Part shown: piece by piece, positions 8,471 to 17,490 of the stretch
Numbering within the stretch: the stretch's first letter is position 1
Layout of the letters: every line of letters starts with the position of its first letter
Assembly: GCA_013214025.1 (NCBI GenBank)
Contig: JABSRN010000068.1
Span: 1 to 64,000, forward strand
Length of the DNA stretch: 64,000 nt
DNA from: Polyangiaceae bacterium
GTDB taxonomy: Bacteria > Myxococcota_A > Polyangia > Polyangiales > Polyangiaceae
Direction: 5' to 3'
Notes under the pieces: generated by a model
Databases searched by the model: none
What the model saw: the letters and a program-made list of their open reading frames with translations, nothing else
Told to the model about the DNA's origin: nothing
Translations under genes and position numbers: made by a program

Positions 8471-8557
8471 GCACGCGGCGTGTGAGCCAGCCCTAGATTT
8501 GGCGATTCGCGACGCGCCCGCCCAACCCCGCGACCTCCCTCAAGCGGTTAGATATCG

Positions 8558-9160
8558 TTGATGCCCAGTAAGGCAGCAAAGAATGCGACCAAAGGCGCAG
8601 GCGAGACTTCCAAGTTGAGGGCGCTGCGGGCAGCGGCTCGTAATACGGACCGGGCGGCACCGATGACCGCCCGGCAGGTGGCGGAGTTGTGTGGAGTCGG
8701 ACTCAAAACGGTCCACAACTGGGCGACTGAGGGCTTGATCAATCATTTCAGAACGCCAGGGCGTCACCTGCGATTTCGCGCGGGCGAGGTCGTCGATTTT
8801 TTGAAGTCCTGCGGATATGACGGATTGGAAGGCTCTGTGCCCGTCGGGCGAGTTCTCGTGGTGGCTGGTGGGGAATCAGCGAGCGGCCTCAAGCGGGCGC
8901 TGCGCGGAGCCTCGGCGAGCTTCGTTGAGGAGCCACGTCTCGGACTCATTCAGGCGGGTCGTGACGAACCGGACGTGATCGTGGTGGATTCGAAATCGTT
9001 GAAGAAGGTCGAAGCGAGTGCGTATTTGTCGGCCTTGGCCGAAGGCGTGCCGACGGCCACCGTCGTCTGGATGGGACGGGCGAGTAGTTGTGTCAGCCCC
9101 GAGCGAATGCTGATCGCTCGGGATCCTCAGGCTGTTCGGGAGGCCTTGCGCAGCTTATAG
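8558..9160 (+). CDS. DNA-binding protein: excisionase/MerR-like HTH plus receiver-like domain
   Basis: Residues 30-85 form an excisionase-type winged helix-turn-helix: MTARQVAELCGVGLKTVHNW, then a wing with RTPGRHLRFRAGEVVDFL. The remaining ~100 residues start with RVLVVAGG and contain DVIVVD, alternating strands and helices as in a response-regulator receiver. The acidic pocket after RVLVV (normally Asp-Asp or Glu-Asp) is missing, and the conserved Lys near the end is not evident. It may therefore be a pseudo-receiver that does not take phosphate. This HTH-first order is the reverse of most response regulators. It stands alone, with no kinase beside it. ATG start at 8558; the basic first 30 residues are probably disordered. 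Confidence 0.7.
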   Translation: MMPSKAAKNATKGAGETSKLRALRAAARNTDRAAPMTARQVAELCGVGLKTVHNWATEGLINHFRTPGRHLRFRAGEVVDFLKSCGYDGLEGSVPVGRVLVVAGGESASGLKRALRGASASFVEEPRLGLIQAGRDEPDVIVVDSKSLKKVEASAYLSALAEGVPTATVVWMGRASSCVSPERMLIARDPQAVREALRSL

Positions 9161-9224
9161 GCGGCAACAAGTACGGGATGGCTGCCGGCAATCCGGAGGC
9201 AAGCTGTTCGCAGGCAATGTAGTC

Positions 9225-9254
9225 GGAGCCGAGCTAGCCGGAGCTGAGCTAGCC
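9225..9254. repeat. 15-bp tandem repeat over the pmbA stop, giving tandem in-frame stops
   Basis: GGAGCCGAGCTAGCC and GGAGCTGAGCTAGCC are adjacent and match at 14 of 15 positions. On the minus strand each copy contains TAG in the pmbA frame, so the gene has a backup stop five codons downstream. Confidence 0.93.
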
Positions 9255-10598
9255 GGCGATGGTCATGGAGGAGACGCGAAACGTGGGCGCCGCCGTGGAC
9301 GTTTTGAGTTCGAGATCATCGGCGACGGCATCGATGTTGAGCAGCATGTCGTTCAGGTTGCCGGAGATGGTCAGTTCGCTTACCGGGTAGGCCAATTTTC
9401 CATTTTCGATCCAGAAACCGGCGGCGCCTCGGGAAAAATCTCCCGTGATGGCGTTGAACCCGAAGCCCATCATCTCGGTCACGTAGAGGCCGTTCTTGGT
9501 CGAACTGAGTAGCTCTTCTCGGCTCTGCTCGCCGGCCATCAGCAGAAAATTCGAAGTGGAGGCCGAGACGGAGCCACCTCCGCGCGCGGCGCTCGCCGTG
9601 GACTCGCGACCCAGCTTGCGAGCGCTGTAGCTGTCGAGCAAATAGGTGCTCAGTTTTCCGGCTTCGACTACGGGGTTGATCCGAGATCGGAGGCCTTCGC
9701 CATCGAAGGCGCGAGAGCCCGGCGCGCGAGTTATCAACGGGTTGTCCGTGATATTGACGAGGGGGCTGGCGACAGCGGTCCCCTCGCGATCCAGCAGGTA
9801 GGTGGAGCGTCGCCATATTGCGCCTCCTGTAATGCAGCCGCCGAAGGTGCCGAGAATGGAGCGCGCCGTATCCGGATCGAAAACGACGGGGGCTTCCTGG
9901 GTTTCGACTTTGCGCGCGCCCAGCATGCGCAGGGTGCGGCGGGCCGCCTCTTGGCCAACAGCGGTGACGTCTTCCAATTCGCAGAGGTGTCGTCGGGCTG
10001 TCCAGTAATGACCTCGGCGCTTCTTGCCGTCGGTGTCTTCTACTAACGGAGTCACCACCAGCGACGCGTAGGAGCCGCGGGTGCTTCCTGAAAATCCCCC
10101 GGAGAGCACGATGGCGGATTCTCCGCTGACCCGCGTAAAATTGCTGCCCTCGCTCAGAGTGATGCGCGGGTCATAGTCTAGCGCCGCTTGCTCGGCGTCC
10201 CGGGCACGCTGGAGGGCGGAGTCGGCGTCAATTTCTGCCATGGCCTCGTCGTGAAGATCGAGATCCGGATGGGGTGGCTCGCAGAGCAAGTCGGGCTCAG
10301 CGGGGCCGGCAAACTCGTCCGCTTCCGTGAGATCGACCAAGGAGGTGGCGTCCTCGACCAGTCGCTGAAGACCCGATTCAGTGAGGTCGCTGGTGGAGCT
10401 TGTGGCGACGCGTTTTTGCTTCATCACGCGTAGCGCGATGCCACGGTGCCCGGCTTCTTGGACGAGTTCGGTCTCGCCCAGCCGGACTTTGACGCTCAGC
10501 TCCCAGCCCGAACTGGCGCGGGCTTCCGCCAAATCCATGCCCTGACTCATCGCGAGTTTGACCATATGGTCCGCTAGTTCATGCAAGTCAGTACTCAT
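9249..10598 (-). CDS. pmbA: PmbA/TldE metalloprotease-like subunit
   Basis: PmbA (TldE) pairs with TldD in a heterodimeric protease that trims unfolded peptides and matures some modified peptides. The 449-aa product has the family length (E. coli about 450). It shows typical landmarks: an N-terminal region with ELSVKVRLGETELVQE, central GRESTASAARGGGS, the GFGFNAITGDFSRGAAGFWIENG motif, and the C-terminal LTISGNLNDMLLNIDAVADDL. The TldD-type HExxxH metal motif is absent, as expected for the E subunit. tldD is not in the window. The stop codon is covered by a 15-bp duplication. Confidence 0.93.
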   Translation of the reverse strand: MSTDLHELADHMVKLAMSQGMDLAEARASSGWELSVKVRLGETELVQEAGHRGIALRVMKQKRVATSSTSDLTESGLQRLVEDATSLVDLTEADEFAGPAEPDLLCEPPHPDLDLHDEAMAEIDADSALQRARDAEQAALDYDPRITLSEGSNFTRVSGESAIVLSGGFSGSTRGSYASLVVTPLVEDTDGKKRRGHYWTARRHLCELEDVTAVGQEAARRTLRMLGARKVETQEAPVVFDPDTARSILGTFGGCITGGAIWRRSTYLLDREGTAVASPLVNITDNPLITRAPGSRAFDGEGLRSRINPVVEAGKLSTYLLDSYSARKLGRESTASAARGGGSVSASTSNFLLMAGEQSREELLSSTKNGLYVTEMMGFGFNAITGDFSRGAAGFWIENGKLAYPVSELTISGNLNDMLLNIDAVADDLELKTSTAAPTFRVSSMTIAG

Positions 10599-10640
10599 CG
10601 TTATGCGGGTCCTCTTGTGATCATCCGAATGGCAAACGTC

Positions 10641-11273
10641 TCAGTCGTCCTGCAGCGCGATTTGGATTCGCCGGATGCAATGCACACTCCAGGCGAATCC
10701 GAGTACGAAGATCGTACCCATAATGAGGATAGCGTAACCCAACGACGACCCCGGGACCGCCGCCTTGCCGAAATCGCCATGGAACTGCGCGTAGCTGGCG
10801 TTCGTGCCCAGGCGGGGCAGCGTGGTGACAACGGCTATCAGGCCGATCGCTGCGGGCGCCGCGGCGATGCGCACCACCGTCTGAACGCGTCGGCGCCTGG
10901 ACCCCGAGCGTGCCGCCAAAAAACCTAGGGGCACGACTGCGGTGTTGAGCATGGCGAGCGCGATCACGGCGCTGCTCGGAAGCTGACTTGAGTCGATGGC
11001 GTAAGCGAACGCCCAGTCCGGTGAAAAGCCGAGGAAGTAACCGGCGATGGGGCCGTGCACGAGCGCCCCGAATAGGCACGCCACCAGGAGCGATCGACTC
11101 AGCGGGGTGTGGGACTTGCGGCTCAGCTCTTCGCTCCCCAACCAGGCGAATACGATGCCCGCCAAGAATCCGAGCAGGGGGGCTGACAGCGCTGGCACGC
11201 TGCCATCACAGCACGTCGGTTGCCCCGGGAAAAGCCCCAGGGAGGCCCCGATTCGCTGCTTTTCTCGTGTCAA
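10641..11273 (-). CDS. Multi-pass membrane protein, unknown function
   Basis: I do not recognise this 210-aa protein. It has about five hydrophobic segments, near residues 30-45, 62-82, 100-122, 137-155 and 178-198. A cluster of Arg (SGSRRRRVQ) follows the third segment and probably faces the cytoplasm. Cys-Cys at residues 21-22 lies in the N-terminal tail. It is downstream of nothing obvious on its strand and divergent from larB across about 85 bp. A later start is possible. No transporter or enzyme signature is visible. Confidence 0.55.
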   Translation of the reverse strand: MTREKQRIGASLGLFPGQPTCCDGSVPALSAPLLGFLAGIVFAWLGSEELSRKSHTPLSRSLLVACLFGALVHGPIAGYFLGFSPDWAFAYAIDSSQLPSSAVIALAMLNTAVVPLGFLAARSGSRRRRVQTVVRIAAAPAAIGLIAVVTTLPRLGTNASYAQFHGDFGKAAVPGSSLGYAILIMGTIFVLGFAWSVHCIRRIQIALQDD

Positions 11274-11358
11274 CGCCGGGGATTCAGCCTACTTGGGAGG
11301 GCGCGACAGCCCCGCTATGGGAGTCGACGGCCGGCAGAACCCGCACTACAAGCCCAGG

Positions 11359-12117
11359 ATGAACAAATCCACGCTGCTCACATTGCTCGAACAGGTTCGA
11401 GACGGGGGAGTAGAAGTGGGCGCGGCGGTGCTCGCTCTCGAGCAATTGCCGTTTTCCGAGCTGGAAGATGCCGTGGTGGATCACCATCGGGCGCTCCGGC
11501 AGCATGTGCCTGAAGTTATCTTCGCTCCTGGCAAGACCGTTGAGCAAATCGTTTCTGTGGCTCGGGCGATCCTCGACCATGGCCAGAACCTCCTCATCAC
11601 TCGGCTAGACGAGAAAAAGGCGGCAGGAGTATGTCAGAGCATTCCCGAGCTCAACTATGAGTCAGTCGCCCGCGTGGGCGTTTACGCTCCCCATCCGGTG
11701 GTGCCGCTGACCGACGATTGTGTCGCGGTGGTCACCGCTGGAACCAGCGACATCCCGGTGGCGGAGGAAGTGATGGCGACCCTCAAGGCGAGCGGCGTGC
11801 CGACGATACGAATCGTGGACGTCGGGGTGGCCGGGATTCATCGCTTGTTTGCGAAGCTCGAGCCGATCTCAAAAGCTAAAGTCGTCATTGTCGTCGCTGG
11901 CATGGAGGGCGCGCTCGCCAGTGTCTTGGGCGGCATCATCAGCGGCCCACTCATCGCCGTTCCTACTTCGGTGGGCTACGGCGTGAGCCGCGATGGATAT
12001 GCCGCGCTCATTGGCATGCTGTCCTCTTGCGCTGCAGGAGTCACGGTGGTGAATATCGACAATGGCTTTGGCGCCGCTATGGCCGCCGTCCGAATCCTCG
12101 CAGGCAGCAAATCCTAA
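11359..12117 (+). CDS. larB: Nickel-pincer cofactor biosynthesis protein LarB
   Basis: LarB carboxylates and hydrolyses nicotinic acid adenine dinucleotide to the dicarboxylated precursor of the nickel-pincer nucleotide cofactor of LarA-type racemases. The 252-aa frame resembles AIR carboxylase (PurE), its fold relative, with [32 protein letters not shown] and [10 protein letters not shown] chose ATG 11359 because homology starts there; ATG 11317 and the longer open frame upstream are less likely. The stop overlaps the larC start by one base (TAATG), showing a tight operon. larE and larA are not in the window. Confidence 0.92.
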   Translation: MNKSTLLTLLEQVRDGGVEVGAAVLALEQLPFSELEDAVVDHHRALRQHVPEVIFAPGKTVEQIVSVARAILDHGQNLLITRLDEKKAAGVCQSIPELNYESVARVGVYAPHPVVPLTDDCVAVVTAGTSDIPVAEEVMATLKASGVPTIRIVDVGVAGIHRLFAKLEPISKAKVVIVVAGMEGALASVLGGIISGPLIAVPTSVGYGVSRDGYAALIGMLSSCAAGVTVVNIDNGFGAAMAAVRILAGSKS

Positions 12118-13388
12118 TGGGACACGGTCACGGTCACGGTCACGCATCGTCTGATGTGGATCCTGAAGCTCATCGGAAACCACTGGAAGCGGGCTGCGGG
12201 GTCGGTCAAATCCTATTCTTGGACGCTCAAAGCGGTATTGCCGGAGATATGACCATCGCTGCCTTGGTGGATCTCGGTGTGCCATTTTCGGTAGTCGAAG
12301 AAGCCGTCGGAGCCTTGGGCATCGGTGGCTACCGGCTAGAGCTTCGCTCTCAGTCGATCGGATCCCTGGGGGCGAGCAAGTTCGACGTGGTCTTGGATGG
12401 CCAGGCCGAGACCCGTCACTACACACAGATCGATGAACTGATTGCCGGTGCGGCGTTGGAGACGCCAGTTGCGGACGCGGCGAGGAAGATATTTCTCCGT
12501 CTCGGAGAGGCGGAAGCTTCCGCCCACCGCATCGACATCGAACAGGTACATTTTCATGAGGTCGGTGCGGTTGACGCGATCGTGGACATTGTCGGCGCGG
12601 CCGCCTGTCTGAACCATTTGGGAGCGGAGCTCTGGACTAGCCCGATGCCGATAGGGCACGGCTCGGTCAAGTGCCAACACGGCCAACTGCCGCTGCCCGC
12701 CCCCGCCACTCTCGCCTGTCTACGCGGCGTACCCACGGTCGAAGCTGGTATCGAAGCGGAGCTGGTGACGCCAACGGGAGCCGCCATCGTGGGTGCGATG
12801 GCTTCCGGTTTTGCTCGATGGCCCGATGGCTTGGTCGCTAGCCATATTGGCTGGGGTCGCGGCACGCGAGAGTTCCCCGATAGGCTCAACGCGCTGCGGG
12901 CAGTACTCGGCTCTCGGCAGACCCGCGTCAAAACATCTGATTATGTCTTGGTTGAGTGCAACGTGGATGACATGACCGGCGAGTTGGCGGCGTTTTCGAT
13001 CGAGCAACTGATGGCCGGAGCAGCGGTTGATGCCTGGGCCACGCCCATCACGATGAAGAAGGGGCGACCTGCCCTGACGTTATCGGCACTGTGTCGGGCG
13101 AGCGATTCCGACGGGGTGGCGCGGGTGATGCTGAGGGAGACCAGTACCATTGGGGTGCGGGTGATCGATGCCGGGCGTTACGAGCGGCCGCGGAAAATAA
13201 TCTCGGTGGACACCGAATACGGCACGGTCCCCGTAAAGGTGAGCGGCGGCGATTACGGCCCACCTCAAATCAAGGCTGAGTTTGATGTGTGTGCCCAGCT
13301 AGCGCAAAACTCCGGTGTTCCGGTGCGGCTCATCGTCGAAGCAGCAGCTGCTGCGGCGCGGGCGAAACTCGATAAATCCTCCGATTGA
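12117..13388 (+). CDS. larC: Nickel-pincer cofactor biosynthesis protein LarC
   Basis: LarC is the CTP-dependent nickel insertase that completes the nickel-pincer cofactor. The 423-aa product is a single intact frame, unlike Lactobacillus plantarum, where larC1/larC2 are joined by frameshifting. It starts [12 protein letters not shown], a His-rich run that may hold nickel, then DAQSGIAGDMTIAALVDLG, the conserved VHFHEVGAVDAIVDIVG, and the C-terminal ECNVDDMTGE. The ATG at 12117 overlaps the larB stop; the upstream open frame inside larB is not used. It is convergent with the thioredoxin-rhodanese gene. Confidence 0.93.
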   Translation: MGHGHGHGHASSDVDPEAHRKPLEAGCGVGQILFLDAQSGIAGDMTIAALVDLGVPFSVVEEAVGALGIGGYRLELRSQSIGSLGASKFDVVLDGQAETRHYTQIDELIAGAALETPVADAARKIFLRLGEAEASAHRIDIEQVHFHEVGAVDAIVDIVGAAACLNHLGAELWTSPMPIGHGSVKCQHGQLPLPAPATLACLRGVPTVEAGIEAELVTPTGAAIVGAMASGFARWPDGLVASHIGWGRGTREFPDRLNALRAVLGSRQTRVKTSDYVLVECNVDDMTGELAAFSIEQLMAGAAVDAWATPITMKKGRPALTLSALCRASDSDGVARVMLRETSTIGVRVIDAGRYERPRKIISVDTEYGTVPVKVSGGDYGPPQIKAEFDVCAQLAQNSGVPVRLIVEAAAAAARAKLDKSSD

Positions 13389-13396
13389 CGATCGCA

Positions 13397-13413
13397 CCAG
13401 CAGGCGGTGCTGG
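13397..13413. terminator. Small hairpin in the larC/thioredoxin convergent gap
   Basis: CCAGCA-GGCGG-TGCTGG forms a 6-bp stem with a 5-nt loop, filling the 26-bp gap between two convergent genes. No T-run follows on either side, so a terminator role is only suggested by position. Confidence 0.35.
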
Positions 13414-13414
13414 G

Positions 13415-14056
13415 TCAGTCAGGTCGGTCGAGGGTGAAACCAGCGCCTTCCCATCCCAGAACTCCGCCTTCAAGAAACGAAAACGGCATCCCGCGCGTTC
13501 CCAGTTCGGCGCTGAGGGCTTGGGTCTTGTCTCCGGATCGACAGTAGAGAACCGGGGCGGCGGGGAGAGTGATCAACTCCTGAACTCGCTCCGCCACGTC
13601 CTCGAGGGGGACGCTGATAGCGCCCGGTAGATGAGCGCGGGCGTGCACGTCATCTCCGCGGGTATCCACCATGCAGACGTGGCCCTGTTTCAGGAGTTTG
13701 GCGATCTCTTCCGGCTTGAGAGCGCCGGCGGCCCGGGGGAGCACGGGTTCCAACATCGCCATCAGTTCTGCTTTGCGAAGCGCACCCGTCTTGCCACCAG
13801 ATGGCTGTCCCTGGTGAAATACCACAAATGTAGGAACGGACTTTACGCCCATTTGTTGGGCGATTTCTGGAGACCGATCGATGTCGACCTTGAGCACTTT
13901 CGCCTTGCCCTGAACTTCCAGTTGCACAGCTTCGAGTTCGGGAGCCACTGTTTTGCAGGGACCACACCATTCGGCTGTAAATTGGAGCAGGACCGGTAAT
14001 TCGCTCTGGAGGACTTCGGCCTGAAAGGTTTGCAGCGTAACTTCCTGAATCGGCAT
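13415..14056 (-). CDS. Thioredoxin-rhodanese fusion protein
   Basis: The 213-aa protein joins two redox/sulfur domains. Residues 1-108 form a thioredoxin domain with active site WCGPC and cis-Pro in VKSVPTFVVF. Residues 112-213 form a rhodanese domain with VDTRGDDVHARAHLPGA and the catalytic loop YCRSGDKT, whose Cys would carry a persulfide. No signal peptide is visible, so it is cytoplasmic. The fusion suggests that the thioredoxin part reduces the rhodanese persulfide or a common substrate; this is inference. It is a single gene, convergent with larC. Confidence 0.9.
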   Translation of the reverse strand: MPIQEVTLQTFQAEVLQSELPVLLQFTAEWCGPCKTVAPELEAVQLEVQGKAKVLKVDIDRSPEIAQQMGVKSVPTFVVFHQGQPSGGKTGALRKAELMAMLEPVLPRAAGALKPEEIAKLLKQGHVCMVDTRGDDVHARAHLPGAISVPLEDVAERVQELITLPAAPVLYCRSGDKTQALSAELGTRGMPFSFLEGGVLGWEGAGFTLDRPD

Positions 14057-14112
14057 GGGCTGGGCTTAGTCCTGCTACGGGGAGCGAACAAGCTTGCTCG
14101 CGGATCTGCCTT

Positions 14113-14859
14113 TCAGTGTGCCAAAGGTACCGGATTCAGCCGCCTATCGCTGACTCTGGCCAGTGCCCAGAACGCTACGCTACAGCTGAGGGCGGTTCCG
14201 GCGCCCACCAGGGCGAGCGTGGGGTCTGATGACTGGAGCATGGCTCCCCAGCTCGGCAGGCGGCCGGAGGAAAGTCCCAAAAAGTGCCAGGCGGCGTCCA
14301 ATCCGACGACCGCGGCGGGAGTGAAGGCCAACGGACGTAGGGCGGTCGGCAATACATGAGGCAATATGTGCCGCCGGAAGATCCGACGTCGCGACAGTCC
14401 CATGGCGCGCGCGGACGTGATGAAATCTGTTTCGCTCAGCAGTCGAGCCTGGGTTCGAATGATGTTCGCAATTTCTAGGGACTTCATGGCGCCGATGAAC
14501 ACGGCGATGCTCGAGAGCGGTGGTTGTCCCCAACCGCTCTCGAGCACGGCGACCACCACCACCGCTGGCAATGCGGCGAAGAGTTCCAACGATCGCGACA
14601 ATAGGGGATCTGCCAGCTTGGCGCCGACACTCGCGAAGGCTCCGGTGACCACGCCGCCGCTGACGGCGATACTGAGTGCGACCACCACGACCACGAGGCC
14701 GTTTTGTGTCGCGGCCGCCCAATAGTCGAAGGCAGTGTACTCGGTCCCTGGCCACAGATTTTGGAGGCTCCCCGGCGGAACGCCGGCGGCCGAAGCTGTG
14801 CTCGCGAGCAGCCCAATGACCCCTAGGGCACCGAGGGCGGTCAGTTGAGTGGCGGTCAT
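14113..14859 (-). CDS. ABC transporter permease, DppC/OppC type
   Basis: The 248-aa membrane protein has five to six TM segments and the BPD_transp_1 coupling loop SARAMGLSRRRIFRRHILPHVLP (about residues 150-172), matching the EAA loop of peptide/nickel-family permeases. It lacks the longer N-terminal extension of many OppC proteins, though residues 1-25 look like a TM segment. Its ATG overlaps the stop of the DppB-like gene by four bases (ATGA), so the two permeases are co-translated. No binding protein or ATPase gene adjoins, and the substrate cannot be predicted. Confidence 0.8.
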   Translation of the reverse strand: MTATQLTALGALGVIGLLASTASAAGVPPGSLQNLWPGTEYTAFDYWAAATQNGLVVVVVALSIAVSGGVVTGAFASVGAKLADPLLSRSLELFAALPAVVVVAVLESGWGQPPLSSIAVFIGAMKSLEIANIIRTQARLLSETDFITSARAMGLSRRRIFRRHILPHVLPTALRPLAFTPAAVVGLDAAWHFLGLSSGRLPSWGAMLQSSDPTLALVGAGTALSCSVAFWALARVSDRRLNPVPLAH

Positions 14860-16331
14860 GACGCGTTTCCCGTGAGCCCAGCTATGCTGCGTGAGCGATA
14901 GGGGTTGGATGCGCGGATCGCGAGATCGCAGACAATCTGCAGAAAGCTAATCCCTGTGGCGGAGGCCAGGGTCACGAGCATGAGCCAGGACGTTTCGCGA
15001 TTGGCGATGGCGCTCACAGTTCGGTGACCGATGCCGTCGAGTCCAAAGGCGTGCTCGGCGACCATCAACGCGGTGATTAAGAACGGCAGGCGGGGAGCGA
15101 CACTGGTGAGCACGGCGTGATTGGAACGACGAAATGCGCTCCAAGCGATACTGAGAGGCGTCGCGCCCAAGCTGCGATCGAAACGAACCCAAGGTTCGGT
15201 CAATGCAGCGCGACTGGCGGCATACTGGATGCGGGATACCAAGGCAGCGATCCCCAGGCTGAGGCTGAGGCAACAGAGGGCGCTGGCGCGCGATTCCTCG
15301 TTGTCCACGATACTGACGAGCACGACAGCCGGCAGCCCGGCGATGACAGCGCAGACGAGACCGACGACGAAGTTCAACCAATGGCCACAATAGGCGGACC
15401 AGGCTCCCAAGGACATTCCGATGAGGGTACCGAGGGCGAGGGCGAGGGCTGCGACCGAGAGGGAAATAGGCAATCGGATGGAGAACTCCTTCCACGCCTG
15501 TTGCCCGTCGTCCAAGGTGCCGAAATCCCCGCGTACGGCGTGACTGATCCAAGTCCCGAACTGCGTCTGGAGCAACATCGCCGCGATCCGACGGGGGCCG
15601 CGGTAGGCCACGTACGCCGCTCCGACTTGATTCCACCAATCATTCCAACGGGACGCGATGATGCGGGCTTCGGCGAGACTGGCACCCTCGGGAATTTCCC
15701 AAGTTTTTTCGGTGATGTGCGCCGCGAGGGAGGCGAACTCGCGAGATTGCCCGATATCTGCGGATGCTTGTACGCGTTGAATTTCCCGAATGATGTCCGG
15801 AAGGGCGTAGGTATCTAGCTGAACCAATTCTAGACGCCGTAGTGCGGAGCTCTTTCGAGCCATGCGTCGAACCGCTCGCTCGACCACCGGGCGTCGGAAG
15901 TCGATGGAGTGATCTTGCCAATAGCGGTTCCAGAACGAAACTGCAGATTCCGCGTTGAGCAGCACTTGGGGATCTCCCGCTTGCATTCGTCGCGCGACGG
16001 GCGCGAGGGCGAGGGCGACTCGTGCCCTGCCGGTGGGGGCGAGGCTATCGAGAGTGGGAATAACATAGGGCAGGGAGGCGCCGCCAAGGCGCGCCAATTC
16101 CTTTGCCGCAGCGCGACTGGCCTCTGGCGAGCCCGCTGCCACGGTTTGCACGACGCGTTGGACGTGGGCTTGCACGTTTCCGGGGCGAGGGTTGAAAAAC
16201 TTGGGTAGCTCAGGGCCCAACCCGTCGCCATGGTGGACGGGAGCTACGCTAGTCAGCGCGGCGAAGGCCGTTACGGCAACGACAAAGAGCGTTGGCAGCA
16301 GCCAAAGCGCGCGGCGCAGCAGGTGTCCCAC
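14856..16331 (-). CDS. ABC transporter permease, DppB type, with large periplasmic insert
   Basis: At 491 aa this DppB-like permease is about 170 residues longer than usual. Residues 1-28 form the first TM. Residues ~45-265 are a soluble helical insert, Ala/Arg-rich with HEAT-like repeats (KELARLGGASLPYVIPTLDS) and Trp-rich segments (RWNDWWNQ). The normal permease core then resumes with GDFGTLDDGQQAWKEFSIRL and five TM segments, with a coupling loop near RSLGATPLSIAWSAFRRSNH. The insert falls where the periplasmic loop between TM1 and TM2 should be. It may replace or dock a binding protein. Start is GTG 16331. It overlaps the DppC-like gene. Confidence 0.78.
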   Translation of the reverse strand: MGHLLRRALWLLPTLFVVAVTAFAALTSVAPVHHGDGLGPELPKFFNPRPGNVQAHVQRVVQTVAAGSPEASRAAAKELARLGGASLPYVIPTLDSLAPTGRARVALALAPVARRMQAGDPQVLLNAESAVSFWNRYWQDHSIDFRRPVVERAVRRMARKSSALRRLELVQLDTYALPDIIREIQRVQASADIGQSREFASLAAHITEKTWEIPEGASLAEARIIASRWNDWWNQVGAAYVAYRGPRRIAAMLLQTQFGTWISHAVRGDFGTLDDGQQAWKEFSIRLPISLSVAALALALGTLIGMSLGAWSAYCGHWLNFVVGLVCAVIAGLPAVVLVSIVDNEESRASALCCLSLSLGIAALVSRIQYAASRAALTEPWVRFDRSLGATPLSIAWSAFRRSNHAVLTSVAPRLPFLITALMVAEHAFGLDGIGHRTVSAIANRETSWLMLVTLASATGISFLQIVCDLAIRASNPYRSRSIAGLTGNAS

Positions 16332-16344
16332 GACACCACACCCG

Positions 16345-17490
16345 CTACCGAAGCAGGACGAATCCGGTGACGGCTACTAGCATCAGCGCGCCGAACACCA
16401 GAAAGCCCACAACTGCAGGAGGAACGCTGTTGGTTGGGAGAATGACGGGCTCGTTGGAGAGTCGGTCGTTGACGCCGTCCGCGTCGTCATCGGGACCGGC
16501 GTTCATCCCCATGCCGGCGTGACCGACACTAGCGGGGCTACCGTCAGCCGATGCCGGCGGTGGCTCCCCGGGCACGGCGGGTGGCGGGACGGTGCCGCCC
16601 GCCCGAACAGCATCGGGGACCGCGCATTTTCGGTACAGTAGCGGGTCGTCGGTGTCGGTGACGGCACCGGCGCCGCTGACAATTTTTACGATGATGACGG
16701 TGACGTTGTCGTGGCCGCCGGCCTCGTTGGCCGCGGTGATCATCGCCTGACAGCATTCGGCGGGATCCGAATGCTCCAAGATGAAGGCCTTGAGCTCCAC
16801 GTCGCGTAGCATCCCGGACAAGCCGTCCGAGCACAGCATCAAGGTGTCGCCGTCGCGCACGTCCGCGTAGGTCAAGTCGACCTGCACTGAGTCCGCGGTG
16901 CCGAGGGCCTGCAGAATGATGTTGTTGTGTTCGAAAGTCTCGGCTTCTTCTTCGGTGAGTTGTCCGGCTTCGATCAGCTGGTTCACCAAGGACTGGTCTC
17001 GGGTGACTTGCACGAACTGATCGCCACGCATGAGATAGGCGCGACTGTCGCCGACCTGGCCGAAGTAGATTCGGTTGTCGAGCATGGCGCCGATTGTGGA
17101 CGTGGTGCCCATCCCGCGGTGGGTTCGATCGGTTCGCGCGTCCTCGTATATCCGCGCGCCGGCCTCTTCGATGGCGCCGACCACTAGTCGGGCGAGCGCC
17201 TCGCGATCCGTGGGGGATTCGCCGGTGGTCAGCCGTTCGTAGACGATGTCGACGGCCATCTGACTGGCGACTTCGCCTGCAGCGGCTCCGCCCATACCGT
17301 CGCAAACGCCGAACAGCGTCCCGCGGGGTCCGACGGTTTGGGTCTGCGAGGATTCCACAATACCGCGTTGACCTTGTGACAGATCGGCGATGATGAGGTT
17401 GTCCTCGTTGTGTTCACGGATCTGACCGACGTCGGTGAGTCCAAAGAGAGACAGTTCGAGCTGTCCAGTGCTTGCGTTGGGATCGCCCAT
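16345..17490 (-). CDS. PP2C-family Ser/Thr phosphatase with C-terminal TM anchor
   Basis: The 381-aa protein is a metal-dependent PPM phosphatase that would reverse phosphorylation by the Ser/Thr kinases. The catalytic part (about 10-255) has GLTDVGQIREHNEDN, VCDGMGGAAAGE, GMGTTSTI, GQVGDSRAYL, CSDGLSGM and GGHDNVTVI, so all metal-binding Asp motifs are present. After a Pro/Ala-rich linker, residues about 357-380 form a single TM helix at the extreme C-terminus, so it is tail-anchored with the enzyme in the cytoplasm. Its ATG overlaps the stop of the FHA gene by one base, so phosphatase and FHA protein are co-translated. Confidence 0.92.
   Translation of the reverse strand: MGDPNASTGQLELSLFGLTDVGQIREHNEDNLIIADLSQGQRGIVESSQTQTVGPRGTLFGVCDGMGGAAAGEVASQMAVDIVYERLTTGESPTDREALARLVVGAIEEAGARIYEDARTDRTHRGMGTTSTIGAMLDNRIYFGQVGDSRAYLMRGDQFVQVTRDQSLVNQLIEAGQLTEEEAETFEHNNIILQALGTADSVQVDLTYADVRDGDTLMLCSDGLSGMLRDVELKAFILEHSDPAECCQAMITAANEAGGHDNVTVIIVKIVSGAGAVTDTDDPLLYRKCAVPDAVRAGGTVPPPAVPGEPPPASADGSPASVGHAGMGMNAGPDDDADGVNDRLSNEPVILPTNSVPPAVVGFLVFGALMLVAVTGFVLLR

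Noticed and set aside
11047-11358. N-terminal extension of larB
   Set aside because: It overlaps the divergent membrane-protein gene and does not resemble LarB.
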